From NCBI RefSeq assembly GCF_036924535.1, contig NZ_JAZHRT010000001.1, positions 3,410,001-3,474,000 of the forward strand: a DNA stretch of 64,000 bases, given 5' to 3'. A program made the position numbers and the translations under genes. The stretch comes from Bradyrhizobium sp. AZCC 2262. GTDB taxonomy: Bacteria > Pseudomonadota > Alphaproteobacteria > Rhizobiales > Xanthobacteraceae. Under the pieces are notes generated by a model. It did not search any database. It saw only the letters and a program-made list of their open reading frames with translations, and was not told the origin of the DNA. Positions 9,428-16,338 of the stretch are shown here, one piece after another (position 1 is the stretch's first letter; every line of letters starts with the position of its first letter).

Positions 9428-9850
9428 TCAGTCCGCCTCGTTGAGATAGAAGGGATAGACGCGGTTGTAGAAAGCGTTGGAGCGGCGGACGACGTAATCG
9501 ACCTCGATCTCCATCAGGTTGGGATCGCCGTCACCGGCGCGCGCGGTGACCCGCTCGACGGTGATGCGCGGCTCGTCGTTGAGGAGCGCCTGCCTCACCG
9601 CCCCTTCGACGCGGCGATGGGTGACCGGGCTGTTGCCGGCGAACAGGAAGGAATCAAGGCCGGCGCCGAAGCTGGGCTTCATCACCCGCTCGCCGGGACT
9701 GGTCCTGAGGATGATCTCGACGGCCTGCTCGACATCATCCTCATAGGAGACGTAAGCGAGTCGTCCGCCTACCGGGCGCAGCGGAAAGGCCCAGCCGACA
9801 CCGAGATAGGGCCGCGTTCCGGTGAGACGGGGATCGGCGTCAGGCATCAT
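9428..9850 (-). CDS. gp25-like baseplate wedge protein
   Basis: 140 residues, the normal size of the GPW/gp25 family. Conserved features are the GVGWAFPLRP start, an ILRTSPGERVMKPSFGAGL block near residue 47 (the classic TxxGERxxxPxFG signature) and an NRVYPFYL C-terminus. In phages, T6SS and Afp (Afp9) this small protein initiates sheath polymerisation by docking the first sheath ring onto the wedge. Two ATG codons are adjacent at 9850; the first is used here. The gene directly follows the PAAR-like gene with no gap and is 2 bp from the gpJ-like gene, consistent with a single assembly module. Confidence 0.94.
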   Translation of the reverse strand: MMPDADPRLTGTRPYLGVGWAFPLRPVGGRLAYVSYEDDVEQAVEIILRTSPGERVMKPSFGAGLDSFLFAGNSPVTHRRVEGAVRQALLNDEPRITVERVTARAGDGDPNLMEIEVDYVVRRSNAFYNRVYPFYLNEAD

Positions 9851-10258
9851 TCAATCTCCCACCATGACGCGCGGAAACCCGCCGAGCACGATGCCGTTGG
9901 CGTTGCCGTGGTTCTGCTTGGTCTTGTCGAACATCCGCACGACGGCCGAGCCGTTGGCAAAGACGCTGCCCGAGGCCGATACGAACTCGACCTCCTTGCC
10001 AAAGGTGTGCGAGATGACGCCGCCCAACGATCCCGCAGAATCGCTGGTCGTCGTCTGGATCTTGCTGCGCTTCAGCACCACGGGGCTGCCGCCGGCCTTC
10101 ACGCTGGTGGCAGCAGACTGGGTATCGGCGAGCTTGCCGATCGACGGATAGGGAATCGGCACCCCGAGCGGCAATGGAATGCTGACCGGCGGCGTGTAGC
10201 AGACATTGGGAAAGGCGAAGCAGATGCCTTGCGCCGTGGTGGTGATCGGCTTGCCCAT
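9851..10258 (-). CDS. PAAR-like spike-tip protein (DUF4150 type)
   Basis: 135 residues starting MGKPITTTAQGICFAFPNVC; an upstream in-frame ATG exists but would extend into the DUF2169 gene. The pattern CFAFPNVCYTPP, then PIPYPSIGKLAD, SKIQTTTSDSAGS and GKEVEFVSASGSVFANG is that of PAAR-like (DUF4150) proteins, which in type VI secretion cap the VgrG spike and often carry effectors. Here it has no C-terminal toxin extension, so it is a bare tip. In Afp the tip is Afp10. It sits between DUF2169 and gp25 with 1-bp spacing on either side, so it is clearly co-translated with the baseplate. Confidence 0.87.
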   Translation of the reverse strand: MGKPITTTAQGICFAFPNVCYTPPVSIPLPLGVPIPYPSIGKLADTQSAATSVKAGGSPVVLKRSKIQTTTSDSAGSLGGVISHTFGKEVEFVSASGSVFANGSAVVRMFDKTKQNHGNANGIVLGGFPRVMVGD

Positions 10259-10259
10259 G

Positions 10260-11096
10260 TCAGGAAATCTCCAGGGTTGCATCTTCGAGACGCGGCTCCC
10301 AGGCAAAGGAGGCGCGCCACGTCAGCGAGAAGTGTCCGGCCTCGCGGTCCATCACCACGGTGTCGACACGCGGCGTCAGACTCACCGGCGGATTGAGCGG
10401 CGCGCCATCGCGGGTAATGGCGACGGCGGGCGCGGCCGGGATGGTGAGAACGGTCACGGGCCCCGCGGCGTCACCGAACCGGATGCGGTCCCCGGGTGCG
10501 AAAGGCGCTTCGCCCACGAGCGGCCCGCCGTTCTGGAACAGATTGTCGTACTGGTCCGGCAGGTCGAAGAGATCGGCATGGAAGTCTGACAGCGAGGACG
10601 GATCGTTCGCGCCGCCGATGCGCCCCGCTTGGGTGAGCCTGACACCGGTATCGCGCCTGCGCCAGCCAAACGGTCGCGCTGTGACCGCACCAAAGCCGCC
10701 GCCGCGATCGACCGCGACGGTGCCGAAGTTCGACAGCTCGATGTGGCCGGCCACGGCCTGTGGAACCGGCGGCGGACCAAGATCGACCTGCTGCAGCGGC
10801 GTCAGGAATGACACCAGCCGATCGACCACCACGACATCGGCGACCGGCTTCCACGGTGCGATGTCGGACTCGCACTTGAAGGGCCCTTCAGCAGGGAACG
10901 TCAGATAGGGCTCGTCCTCGAGGCGAACATCGCCGGCCGCGATGGCGGTGCCGTCGAACCTGAGGCGGGCGCGCGTGACCACGGTCCCCACCGCTTCGGC
11001 ATTGGGATGGTTGGCATCGAACACCTGCCCGGGCGGCGCGCGGAATCCTCTCAGGAAGAAGTGCGGAGGTGCCGTGGCGGCGGCTTCGATGTTCAT
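10260..11096 (-). CDS. DUF2169-like spike/effector adaptor protein
   Basis: 278 residues starting MNIEAAATAPPHFFLRGFRAPP. The combination of an FDANHPNAEAVGTVVTRARL segment, a YLTFPAEGPFKCESDIAPWK segment (residues about 63-82, DxAPxKPxAD logic), FGWRRRDTGVR near residue 143 and WxPRLxxA near the end fits the DUF2169 family. In T6SS clusters DUF2169 genes neighbour VgrG, DUF4150 PAAR and large effectors and are thought to help load them. Here it sits between a gpV-like spike gene and a PAAR-like tip in a CIS operon, so a similar spike-loading role is likely. Family assignment is from remembered sequence pattern; the mechanism is inference. Confidence 0.78.
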   Translation of the reverse strand: MNIEAAATAPPHFFLRGFRAPPGQVFDANHPNAEAVGTVVTRARLRFDGTAIAAGDVRLEDEPYLTFPAEGPFKCESDIAPWKPVADVVVVDRLVSFLTPLQQVDLGPPPVPQAVAGHIELSNFGTVAVDRGGGFGAVTARPFGWRRRDTGVRLTQAGRIGGANDPSSLSDFHADLFDLPDQYDNLFQNGGPLVGEAPFAPGDRIRFGDAAGPVTVLTIPAAPAVAITRDGAPLNPPVSLTPRVDTVVMDREAGHFSLTWRASFAWEPRLEDATLEIS

Positions 11097-11105
11097 TTCC
11101 GTGCC

Positions 11106-11651
11106 TCAATTCAGGTTGATCTGCGCGCCGGTGACGGTAACGCCCTGGGCGTTCATCACGATCTTGGTGGAGTCGTTGAACTTGAGCGTCAGGCTCTTGG
11201 CCACATCGTCGAGCACGATCTCGATGCCGCCCGCCGATTTGAGCAGCACCTTGGTCTGGCCCTTGGTGTCGTCGAAGGACAATCTTGAGCCCTCGCGGCT
11301 GACGAGAGCGCGGGTGTTGTTCGAGTCCGACGTGTCGACCTCGCCCGGCACCGGGTCCTGATCAGAATGCAGCGCACCGATGATGACCGGCTGGTCGATG
11401 CAGCCGTCGATAAAGCCGACCAGCACTTCGTCGCCGATCTCGAAGGGGAAATAGGCGCCGCGTTCCTTGCCCGCCATGAAGCGGGCGACGCGCGCCGGCG
11501 CCGAGAGGGAACGAACCGTGCCGCTCAGCCATTGGAGGATGTAGCCGTCAGCGGTGATCTCCTTCACCTCGCCATAGCGAAGCCCGGCAACGCCGCCCTC
11601 GCCGACCGCGCGCATGCATTCGGCAATGATTCTGTGGGCAACCTGGCTCAT
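11106..11651 (-). CDS. gpV-like baseplate spike (OB fold and beta-helix part of VgrG)
   Basis: 181 residues. Residues about 25-95 hold the OB-fold core of VgrG/gpV (YGEVKEI, FPFEIGDEVLVGFIDGCIDQ, PVIIGALHSDQDP), and the C-terminal part is a short valine/isoleucine-rich beta stretch (KVLLKSAGGIEIVLDDVAKS) as in the needle beta-helix. It would form the puncturing needle that carries the PAAR-like tip. The gpD half of the same spike is encoded by the preceding gene, with an ATGA overlap; T6SS VgrG has both parts in one chain. The needle is short, and there is no toxin extension. Confidence 0.9.
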   Translation of the reverse strand: MSQVAHRIIAECMRAVGEGGVAGLRYGEVKEITADGYILQWLSGTVRSLSAPARVARFMAGKERGAYFPFEIGDEVLVGFIDGCIDQPVIIGALHSDQDPVPGEVDTSDSNNTRALVSREGSRLSFDDTKGQTKVLLKSAGGIEIVLDDVAKSLTLKFNDSTKIVMNAQGVTVTGAQINLN

Positions 11652-12922
11652 AAGCCGCTCCCTGGATAGAGCGCAGCGTCCAGCATGCCGGGCCGACGCA
11701 GACTGGCCGTGGTGATGTAGCCTTGACTGTTGAGGCTGTGGACGGCGCGCGTGACGTAATAGATGCCGTTGAACGGCGCCGACACGCCCTTGAGCTCGAC
11801 ATGGATGCCGGGCTTCAGCCTGGTGAAGCCGATGGTGGTGAGTTCGGCGGTGAGGAACTTGCGCGCGGACTTGCGCAGCTCCGCCGTGGCGAAAAGCCTG
11901 GCGCGTTCCTCGTCGATGTTGCTCACCTGCTTGGCGGGCGCATTGTCATCCGGCCGATTCTCGTCGGCGAACGCGCTGGAGCGCGCCTCTCCGGCCGACA
12001 GCGGCGCGACACCATCGGGAGCGGTGTGGAGTTCGCCACTGATCGCATCCTCGAGATCGACCTCGACCGAGATGGCGCCGCGCCCCTTCGGCACGCTGCC
12101 GGTGGCCGTACATTTGGTGAGCACGTCCCACACCGCGAACTGCGGCATGAAATCGATGATGTCGCGGCCCCATTGCAGCGTGACGAGCGGATCGAGCGTG
12201 CCGGACCGCGCCGGCTCGAAGTGGAAGCTCACGTCGCGCTTGTCGGCCTCGCCGGGATTGCGTCCCGCCTTACCTGGCTCGGAATCGTCGAAATCGACGA
12301 AGATCTCGTAGTCCATGCGCTCGGCGAAGCCTTCGATGAACTTGAGGTAGGTCGTGTCCTTCTTGCGGGTTACGTTGGTCATCTCGGTCGAAAACTCGGG
12401 CTCGCCGTTGCCGGCGAGCTTGAGACCGCACTGCGAGACGTCGAGCACGTCCCGCACCATGTCGATCTCGTGCATGTCGGGATATTTCTTGTCGGCATCG
12501 GGATTGACACGCAGCAGGCTCAGCAGGTCCTCGCCCTTCAGCGTCACCAGCGCGCCGCCGGCCTGCGGGAAGGTGAAGCCCATGTCGGTGATCCGTGCCA
12601 GGACCATCGGCGTCCAGCCTTCGGCGCCGTAACGCATGTCGACCCGGATCCTGGCGCCAAAGCCGATGGGCTTGAGATTGTTGTAGCGCCATGGCGGCGA
12701 CAGCGGTCGGCCGTCGCTGTCGTGGCGCTGGTTGTTGAGCACCACCTCGACCTGGCCGACGCCACTATGCGTCAGCGTCACCTTGGCGGCGATGATATCG
12801 GGGGAGATCGGCATGCCGTCGCTTTCGATCGGTTCGCCGGCGCCGCTAACCAGCCTCACCTGCGGCGCATGAAACGCCGTGCCGGGAGGGGTCTCTGTCG
12901 CGGGCTGGAAGTCGCTGTCCAT
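11648..12922 (-). CDS. gpD-like baseplate hub protein (N-terminal half of VgrG)
   Basis: 424 residues of the phage late-control D / gp27-like hub family. Visible pieces are HDSDGRPLSPPWRYNNLKPI with GFGARIRVDMRYG (tube-like domain near residue 70), a GFTFPQAGGALVTLKGED segment, an EGFAERMDYEIFVDFDD segment near residue 200, WDVLTKCTATGS, and a C-terminal GIYYVTRAVHSL segment. It should form the trimeric hub linking tube to needle. It is translationally coupled to the gpV-like gene (ATGA), which supports a split VgrG. It follows the 64-residue small gene by 3 bp. Confidence 0.9.
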   Translation of the reverse strand: MDSDFQPATETPPGTAFHAPQVRLVSGAGEPIESDGMPISPDIIAAKVTLTHSGVGQVEVVLNNQRHDSDGRPLSPPWRYNNLKPIGFGARIRVDMRYGAEGWTPMVLARITDMGFTFPQAGGALVTLKGEDLLSLLRVNPDADKKYPDMHEIDMVRDVLDVSQCGLKLAGNGEPEFSTEMTNVTRKKDTTYLKFIEGFAERMDYEIFVDFDDSEPGKAGRNPGEADKRDVSFHFEPARSGTLDPLVTLQWGRDIIDFMPQFAVWDVLTKCTATGSVPKGRGAISVEVDLEDAISGELHTAPDGVAPLSAGEARSSAFADENRPDDNAPAKQVSNIDEERARLFATAELRKSARKFLTAELTTIGFTRLKPGIHVELKGVSAPFNGIYYVTRAVHSLNSQGYITTASLRRPGMLDAALYPGSGL

Positions 12923-12925
12923 GGC

Positions 12926-13120
12926 CTAGCCCCGCATCCGGCCGTTGAGGTCGATCTCGTCGCAGAGCACCTCGAGGATCAGCGGCCGCAGCAACTCCTT
13001 GAGGCGCGCACGGTCGGCCGCGATCTGTCGCGCCTGGCCGGTTACCGTCGGCGCTGCGACCTCGGATTCGAAATTCATCGTCATATTCACCTGGCCGATC
13101 TCGACATCTGCGTTTGCCAT
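12926..13120 (-). CDS. Small conserved CIS protein (DUF5908/Afp6-like)
   Basis: A 64-residue protein, MANADVEIGQVNMTMNFESE onward, ending in a helical stretch with LLRPLILEVLCDEI. Small genes of this size and position, between the LysM adaptor and the gpD hub, occur in Afp/PVC-like clusters (Afp6, DUF5908). The family name rests on size, position and the C-terminal helix pattern, not on a database search. It has no membrane segment or cysteine pair. It lies 12 bp after the LysM gene and 3 bp before the hub gene, so it is certainly within the operon, and its short length is not evidence against it being real. Confidence 0.72.
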   Translation of the reverse strand: MANADVEIGQVNMTMNFESEVAAPTVTGQARQIAADRARLKELLRPLILEVLCDEIDLNGRMRG

Positions 13121-13132
13121 CGTGTTCGATCT

Positions 13133-13756
13133 CTAGAGCGGCGGCACGCGGATCAGGGTGCCGGGTTGAAGGAGCCGCGGCCGTTCGAGGCCATTGGCAT
13201 CGGCGAGCACCGGCCACAGCGCCGGATCGCCGTATTCGCTGAAGGCGATCAGGTCGAGGCGGTCGCCGGCCCTGGCGGTCCGGGCCTTGGTGCGGTCGGG
13301 CGACTGCTTGTTGAGACGCTTGAACTGCTGGGTCGCCGCCTCGTAGGACTTGAGCTTCACGGTGACGCGGGCACGCAACACTTTTCCAGACTCGTCGAAC
13401 ATGTGGAATTTCTCGGAGAACTCCGCCATCACGCCGGTGAAGCTGGTATCGCCCCACGCGAAGAGGCAAACCGGTGGCGCATGCAGGTCGCTATCGATCT
13501 CGACGAACTGGCGGAGCTTGCCGAGATCGTCGGCAAGCGAGTCGCCGGTGTTCGAGCGGTCGAGGAACAACTCCGCCGTCAGCGTCCGGCTTTCGCCGCG
13601 CACGAACTGCTGCAGCGGCATGTCGAGGCCGGGCACCGAGATCTCCGGGTAGAGCATGTTGCGGGTGATGACGAGTTCCTTGGGATTGAACATCACCGGC
13701 ACCGACGGTTGCGCCGGCTTCGAGACGTTGGTGAGCGTGGCCCGGTCGAGCGCCAT
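13133..13756 (-). CDS. LysM-type baseplate/tube adaptor (Afp7/gp53-like)
   Basis: 207 residues. The N-terminal part (VMFNPKELVITRNMLYP, then LTAELFLDRSNTG) matches the CIS tube-adaptor domain found in Afp7 and Pvc7. The C-terminal 50 residues are a LysM module: TARAGDRLDLIAFSEYGDP, then WPVLADANGLERP and GTLIRVPP. In Afp the protein links the inner tube to the hub and wedge. The LysM need not bind peptidoglycan here, since in gp53-type proteins it is structural. The ATG at 13756 is followed by MALDRATLTN; the spacing to the second tube gene is 12 bp. Confidence 0.9.
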   Translation of the reverse strand: MALDRATLTNVSKPAQPSVPVMFNPKELVITRNMLYPEISVPGLDMPLQQFVRGESRTLTAELFLDRSNTGDSLADDLGKLRQFVEIDSDLHAPPVCLFAWGDTSFTGVMAEFSEKFHMFDESGKVLRARVTVKLKSYEAATQQFKRLNKQSPDRTKARTARAGDRLDLIAFSEYGDPALWPVLADANGLERPRLLQPGTLIRVPPL

Positions 13757-13768
13757 GCGATGCTTCTC

Positions 13769-14446
13769 CTAAAGAGCCGACAGGCCGGCCGCGCCGAGGC
13801 CGGCGGCGGCTCCGGCACCGGCGCCGATCAATCCGGTCAGCGCGGAATTGAGATCGGCGATGCCTGGCACCAGCGACAGCGACATTCGTTCGACGCGCTC
13901 GGCATGGAGCTCGAGCGTTTCGATGGCGACGGCGGCCGGCCCCGAACCGTCGCGGGCGTCGAGCCCTGGCCCGGTGAGCCTTGTCGGCAGTGCATTGTGG
14001 AAGGTCCAGGCGGCAACCGGGAAATGCTGAAACGGAGGAGCGGCCCCGACACCGACGTCAAAGAGCTGCTTGGTGTCCATGAGAACGATCGAGCCGCTCT
14101 TGCGCGACTTGCGGCCCTTCAGCACCACCTGGTTCTGCCAGTCCCAGATATCGGTGTTGAAGGTGACGCCGCGCTTCATGGCGATCTTGGCGTAGGTTGC
14201 GCGCGAGAAGAAGCGCAGCTCATTCTGGTTGTCGCCGCCCTCCTGGTAGGTTTCGAGCTGGTTCAGCGTCTCGAGGCCCTCGACGGTCGAGAAGCCGCCG
14301 GCGAGGAAGGCGGCCGCGGCATTGAGTACGGCCGTTCCGACCGAGCTGAGCACACCGCCGACACCGCCGCCGTCGGAATCGGGCGTGTCCCACATGGTGA
14401 CCAGGAAGGAAATCTTGAGAACAGGCTGGACGAGAGGGAAGATCAT
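13769..14446 (-). CDS. Second tube-type protein (gp19/Afp5-like)
   Basis: 225 residues from the ATG at 14446, which overlaps the TGA of the second sheath gene (ATGA); a longer in-frame extension exists but would lie entirely inside the sheath gene. Residues about 85-125 (ATYAKIAMKRGVTFNTDIWD, then WQNQVVLKGRKSRKSGSIVL) and AAWTFHNALPTRLTGPGLDA correspond to the tube signature RGxxxxxxLWDW and WxxxNAxPxKLxGP. Compared with the first tube protein (152 aa) it has an extra glycine/alanine-rich segment near residues 15-60 and a C-terminal alanine/glycine-rich helix. Its likely role is the tube layer next to the hub, as for Afp5. Confidence 0.88.
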   Translation of the reverse strand: MIFPLVQPVLKISFLVTMWDTPDSDGGGVGGVLSSVGTAVLNAAAAFLAGGFSTVEGLETLNQLETYQEGGDNQNELRFFSRATYAKIAMKRGVTFNTDIWDWQNQVVLKGRKSRKSGSIVLMDTKQLFDVGVGAAPPFQHFPVAAWTFHNALPTRLTGPGLDARDGSGPAAVAIETLELHAERVERMSLSLVPGIADLNSALTGLIGAGAGAAAGLGAAGLSAL

Positions 14447-15846
14447 GCTGCCTCCATCGTTTCGATGACGCCGCTCTCGCGTCCGATGCGGAAGACGATG
14501 AATTCTGCGGCCGCCGCCAGCGCCACGCCGATGCGGCAGACCAACTGGCCTTCGGGCGATTCCGCTGCGGGCTCGACCTGGACAAAGAAGCCCTGCTCCG
14601 GCCGGTCGCCCATCAACGCGCCACTGGCGAAGACCTGCAGCAGGTAGCCGGTCAAGGTCTGATGCAGTCTGATGCGCGGGATCACGGTGTTGGGTTGGAA
14701 CACCAGCGGCTGGCCCACGACCCAGGCACTGCGCGCAATCGCCGACAGGCAGCGCCGGGCATTGACGAAGGCGAGCGGCTCGCCCTTCGACCTTTGGTCC
14801 TGCCACAGCAGCGTGCGGGCGCCCCAGACGCGGATGCCCCGACCGGGCAGCGCGCGGACGACGTTGACGCCGGCATCGTAGGCGACGCGGTTCTCCTCGT
14901 CGCCGATATCGGTTTCGAGACCGACCACGCCGAACAGCGACTTGTTGGCAGGTGCCGCCTGCGGCCCTTCGGCCAGATCGGTTGCGGCAAACAGGCCCGT
15001 AATGGCGCCGACCGGCGAGCGAAGGCTTTGCGGCGCGCCGGGCGAATCCTGCATGATGAGCCACGGCCAATAGAGCGCACCCTGGTCCGAGCCCTCATCG
15101 ATATCGAGCAGCGTACGCGCGTTGCTCGGCGCCATGTGGCGGGTAAGGCTCTGGCGCCAGTTGACGACAGCGGAGGCTTGAAGCCCCGGCGGCGGCGCCA
15201 GCACGGCGAACCATCGCCAGGACTCCTGTTCAAGCCGTTCGAGCAGATAGCGCTGGGCAAATTTCACATCCTCGTTGCTGAAGATGCGCTCTGCTGTGAG
15301 CTTCGGCCCGGCGCGATGGGCGATGACGGCATCGTCGCTGGTGCGGCGGCCGCAACGTCCGAAGCAGGGATCACCAGGGAGCGAGACCGGCTCGCCGCCA
15401 TCGTCCTCGCTCACCTGCACCGCGTCGAGATCGGGCAGCGCCACCAGCGACACATCATCCTGGCGCAGCAGCAGTTCAAGTCCGTGGGACTCCAGCGACT
15501 GGCCGATACCCAGCATGTCGTTGAGTAATTCCTGCGGTGAGACGGCGTCGATGCGCGCGGCGACATTGACGATCCACAGCCGACGGCCGCCATTGGCGAA
15601 GAAGTCGCGGACGGCCATCTCCAGCGCCCCGCCGGCGGGCGCTTCGATCGGCCGCTTGCGATCGTCCTGGCGGAATTCGGCGACATAGCTCTTCCAGTCC
15701 TCGACAACCACCGCCTTGCCGATATGCTGCGGGCCCGCGGCACCGACAAAGCCCGCCACATCGGTTCGAACCCGCGGGAAGCCTTCCGCCCGCGGCCTCG
15801 GCTCGCGGTAGACGCCAGGAATGGAATAGCCAATGCTCACGGTCAT
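14443..15846 (-). CDS. Second contractile sheath protein
   Basis: 467 residues. The N-terminus (IPGVYREPRPRAEGFPRV, then TDVAGFVGAAG) and C-terminus (IRVWGARTLLWQDQRSKGEP, TGYLLQVFASGALMGDRPEQ, AAEFIVFRIGR) are the two halves of the sheath core that insert into neighbouring subunits. A middle cysteine pair (DPCFGRCGRRTSDDAV) is unusual. Afp encodes three sheath proteins (Afp2-4) that differ in insertions. This one is compact and lies downstream of the first tube gene, so it may form the first rings above the baseplate. It is 3 bp from the tube gene and overlaps the second tube gene. Confidence 0.93.
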   Translation of the reverse strand: MTVSIGYSIPGVYREPRPRAEGFPRVRTDVAGFVGAAGPQHIGKAVVVEDWKSYVAEFRQDDRKRPIEAPAGGALEMAVRDFFANGGRRLWIVNVAARIDAVSPQELLNDMLGIGQSLESHGLELLLRQDDVSLVALPDLDAVQVSEDDGGEPVSLPGDPCFGRCGRRTSDDAVIAHRAGPKLTAERIFSNEDVKFAQRYLLERLEQESWRWFAVLAPPPGLQASAVVNWRQSLTRHMAPSNARTLLDIDEGSDQGALYWPWLIMQDSPGAPQSLRSPVGAITGLFAATDLAEGPQAAPANKSLFGVVGLETDIGDEENRVAYDAGVNVVRALPGRGIRVWGARTLLWQDQRSKGEPLAFVNARRCLSAIARSAWVVGQPLVFQPNTVIPRIRLHQTLTGYLLQVFASGALMGDRPEQGFFVQVEPAAESPEGQLVCRIGVALAAAAEFIVFRIGRESGVIETMEAA

Positions 15847-15849
15847 GCC

Positions 15850-16308
15850 TCACGAGATGTCGAGCCGTTCGTGAACGAGGTCGAGCTGTTCGACGGCGAA
15901 GTCGTTGCCCTTCGCGGACAGCGAGGGCCCGGTGAGCTTCGAGGGCCAGGCGTTGGTTAGCGTCCAGGTCATGGCGGGCTTGCTGCGATCGTGCTTTTCG
16001 TCGAGCAGCTTGATGGTGACGTTGCGCGAGGCCGGGAACGTGGTGCCGCCGTCGCGCACCTCCTTGCGCCAATCCCACAACGCGGTCGATCCGGTGATGC
16101 CGCGCTTGAGCTGCACCGGGGAATACTTTTCCATGCCCGGAAGCTGTCGTGGCGCCGAGGTGGCGTCGGCACCTTCGCGGTACTCGATCGGCGTGTTCTC
16201 GCTGTCGAGACCGGTCACCTCCGAGAAGGCGGCGATCTCGGCGTTGTTGATCTCCACCACGAAGTTGAAGTTCGAATAGGGATTGCCGTTGGGGCGTGGA
16301 GTAGCCAT
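15850..16308 (-). CDS. Inner tube protein (Hcp/gp19/Afp1-like)
   Basis: 152 residues, the usual length. Diagnostic segments are NPYSNFNFVVEINNAEIAAF at the N-terminus, EVTGLDSENTPIEYREG, RGITGSTALWDWRKEV near residue 72 and WTLTNAWPSKLTGPSLSAKG near residue 118. It should stack in hexamers to make the inner tube that is driven through the target membrane. It is encoded between the two sheath genes, 30 bp downstream of the large sheath gene. A ribosome site (AGGAG in the 16314-16322 region of the minus strand) precedes the ATG. Because this subunit is needed in many copies, the good site fits. Confidence 0.95.
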   Translation of the reverse strand: MATPRPNGNPYSNFNFVVEINNAEIAAFSEVTGLDSENTPIEYREGADATSAPRQLPGMEKYSPVQLKRGITGSTALWDWRKEVRDGGTTFPASRNVTIKLLDEKHDRSKPAMTWTLTNAWPSKLTGPSLSAKGNDFAVEQLDLVHERLDIS

Positions 16309-16338
16309 CGTTCATTTCTCCTTGTCGCTCGCGCGTGG

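Noticed and set aside
9851..12922. Type VI secretion system interpretation
   Set aside because: DUF2169, PAAR-like and gpD/gpV are T6SS-like, but TssB/C-type split sheath, ClpV and TssJ/L/M are absent; the sheath is a single chain with terminal parts as in CIS and phage.
11723..14647. A 974-codon plus-strand open frame
   Set aside because: It lies antisense across LysM, hub, spike and tube genes with clear CIS motifs on the minus strand. High GC makes long shadow frames; its composition (Arg/His/Gly/Ala-rich) is typical of antisense translation.
13769..15070. A longer tube protein (433 codons) starting inside the second sheath gene
   Set aside because: The extension is the shadow of the sheath gene; ATG 14446 with ATGA overlap is the natural start.
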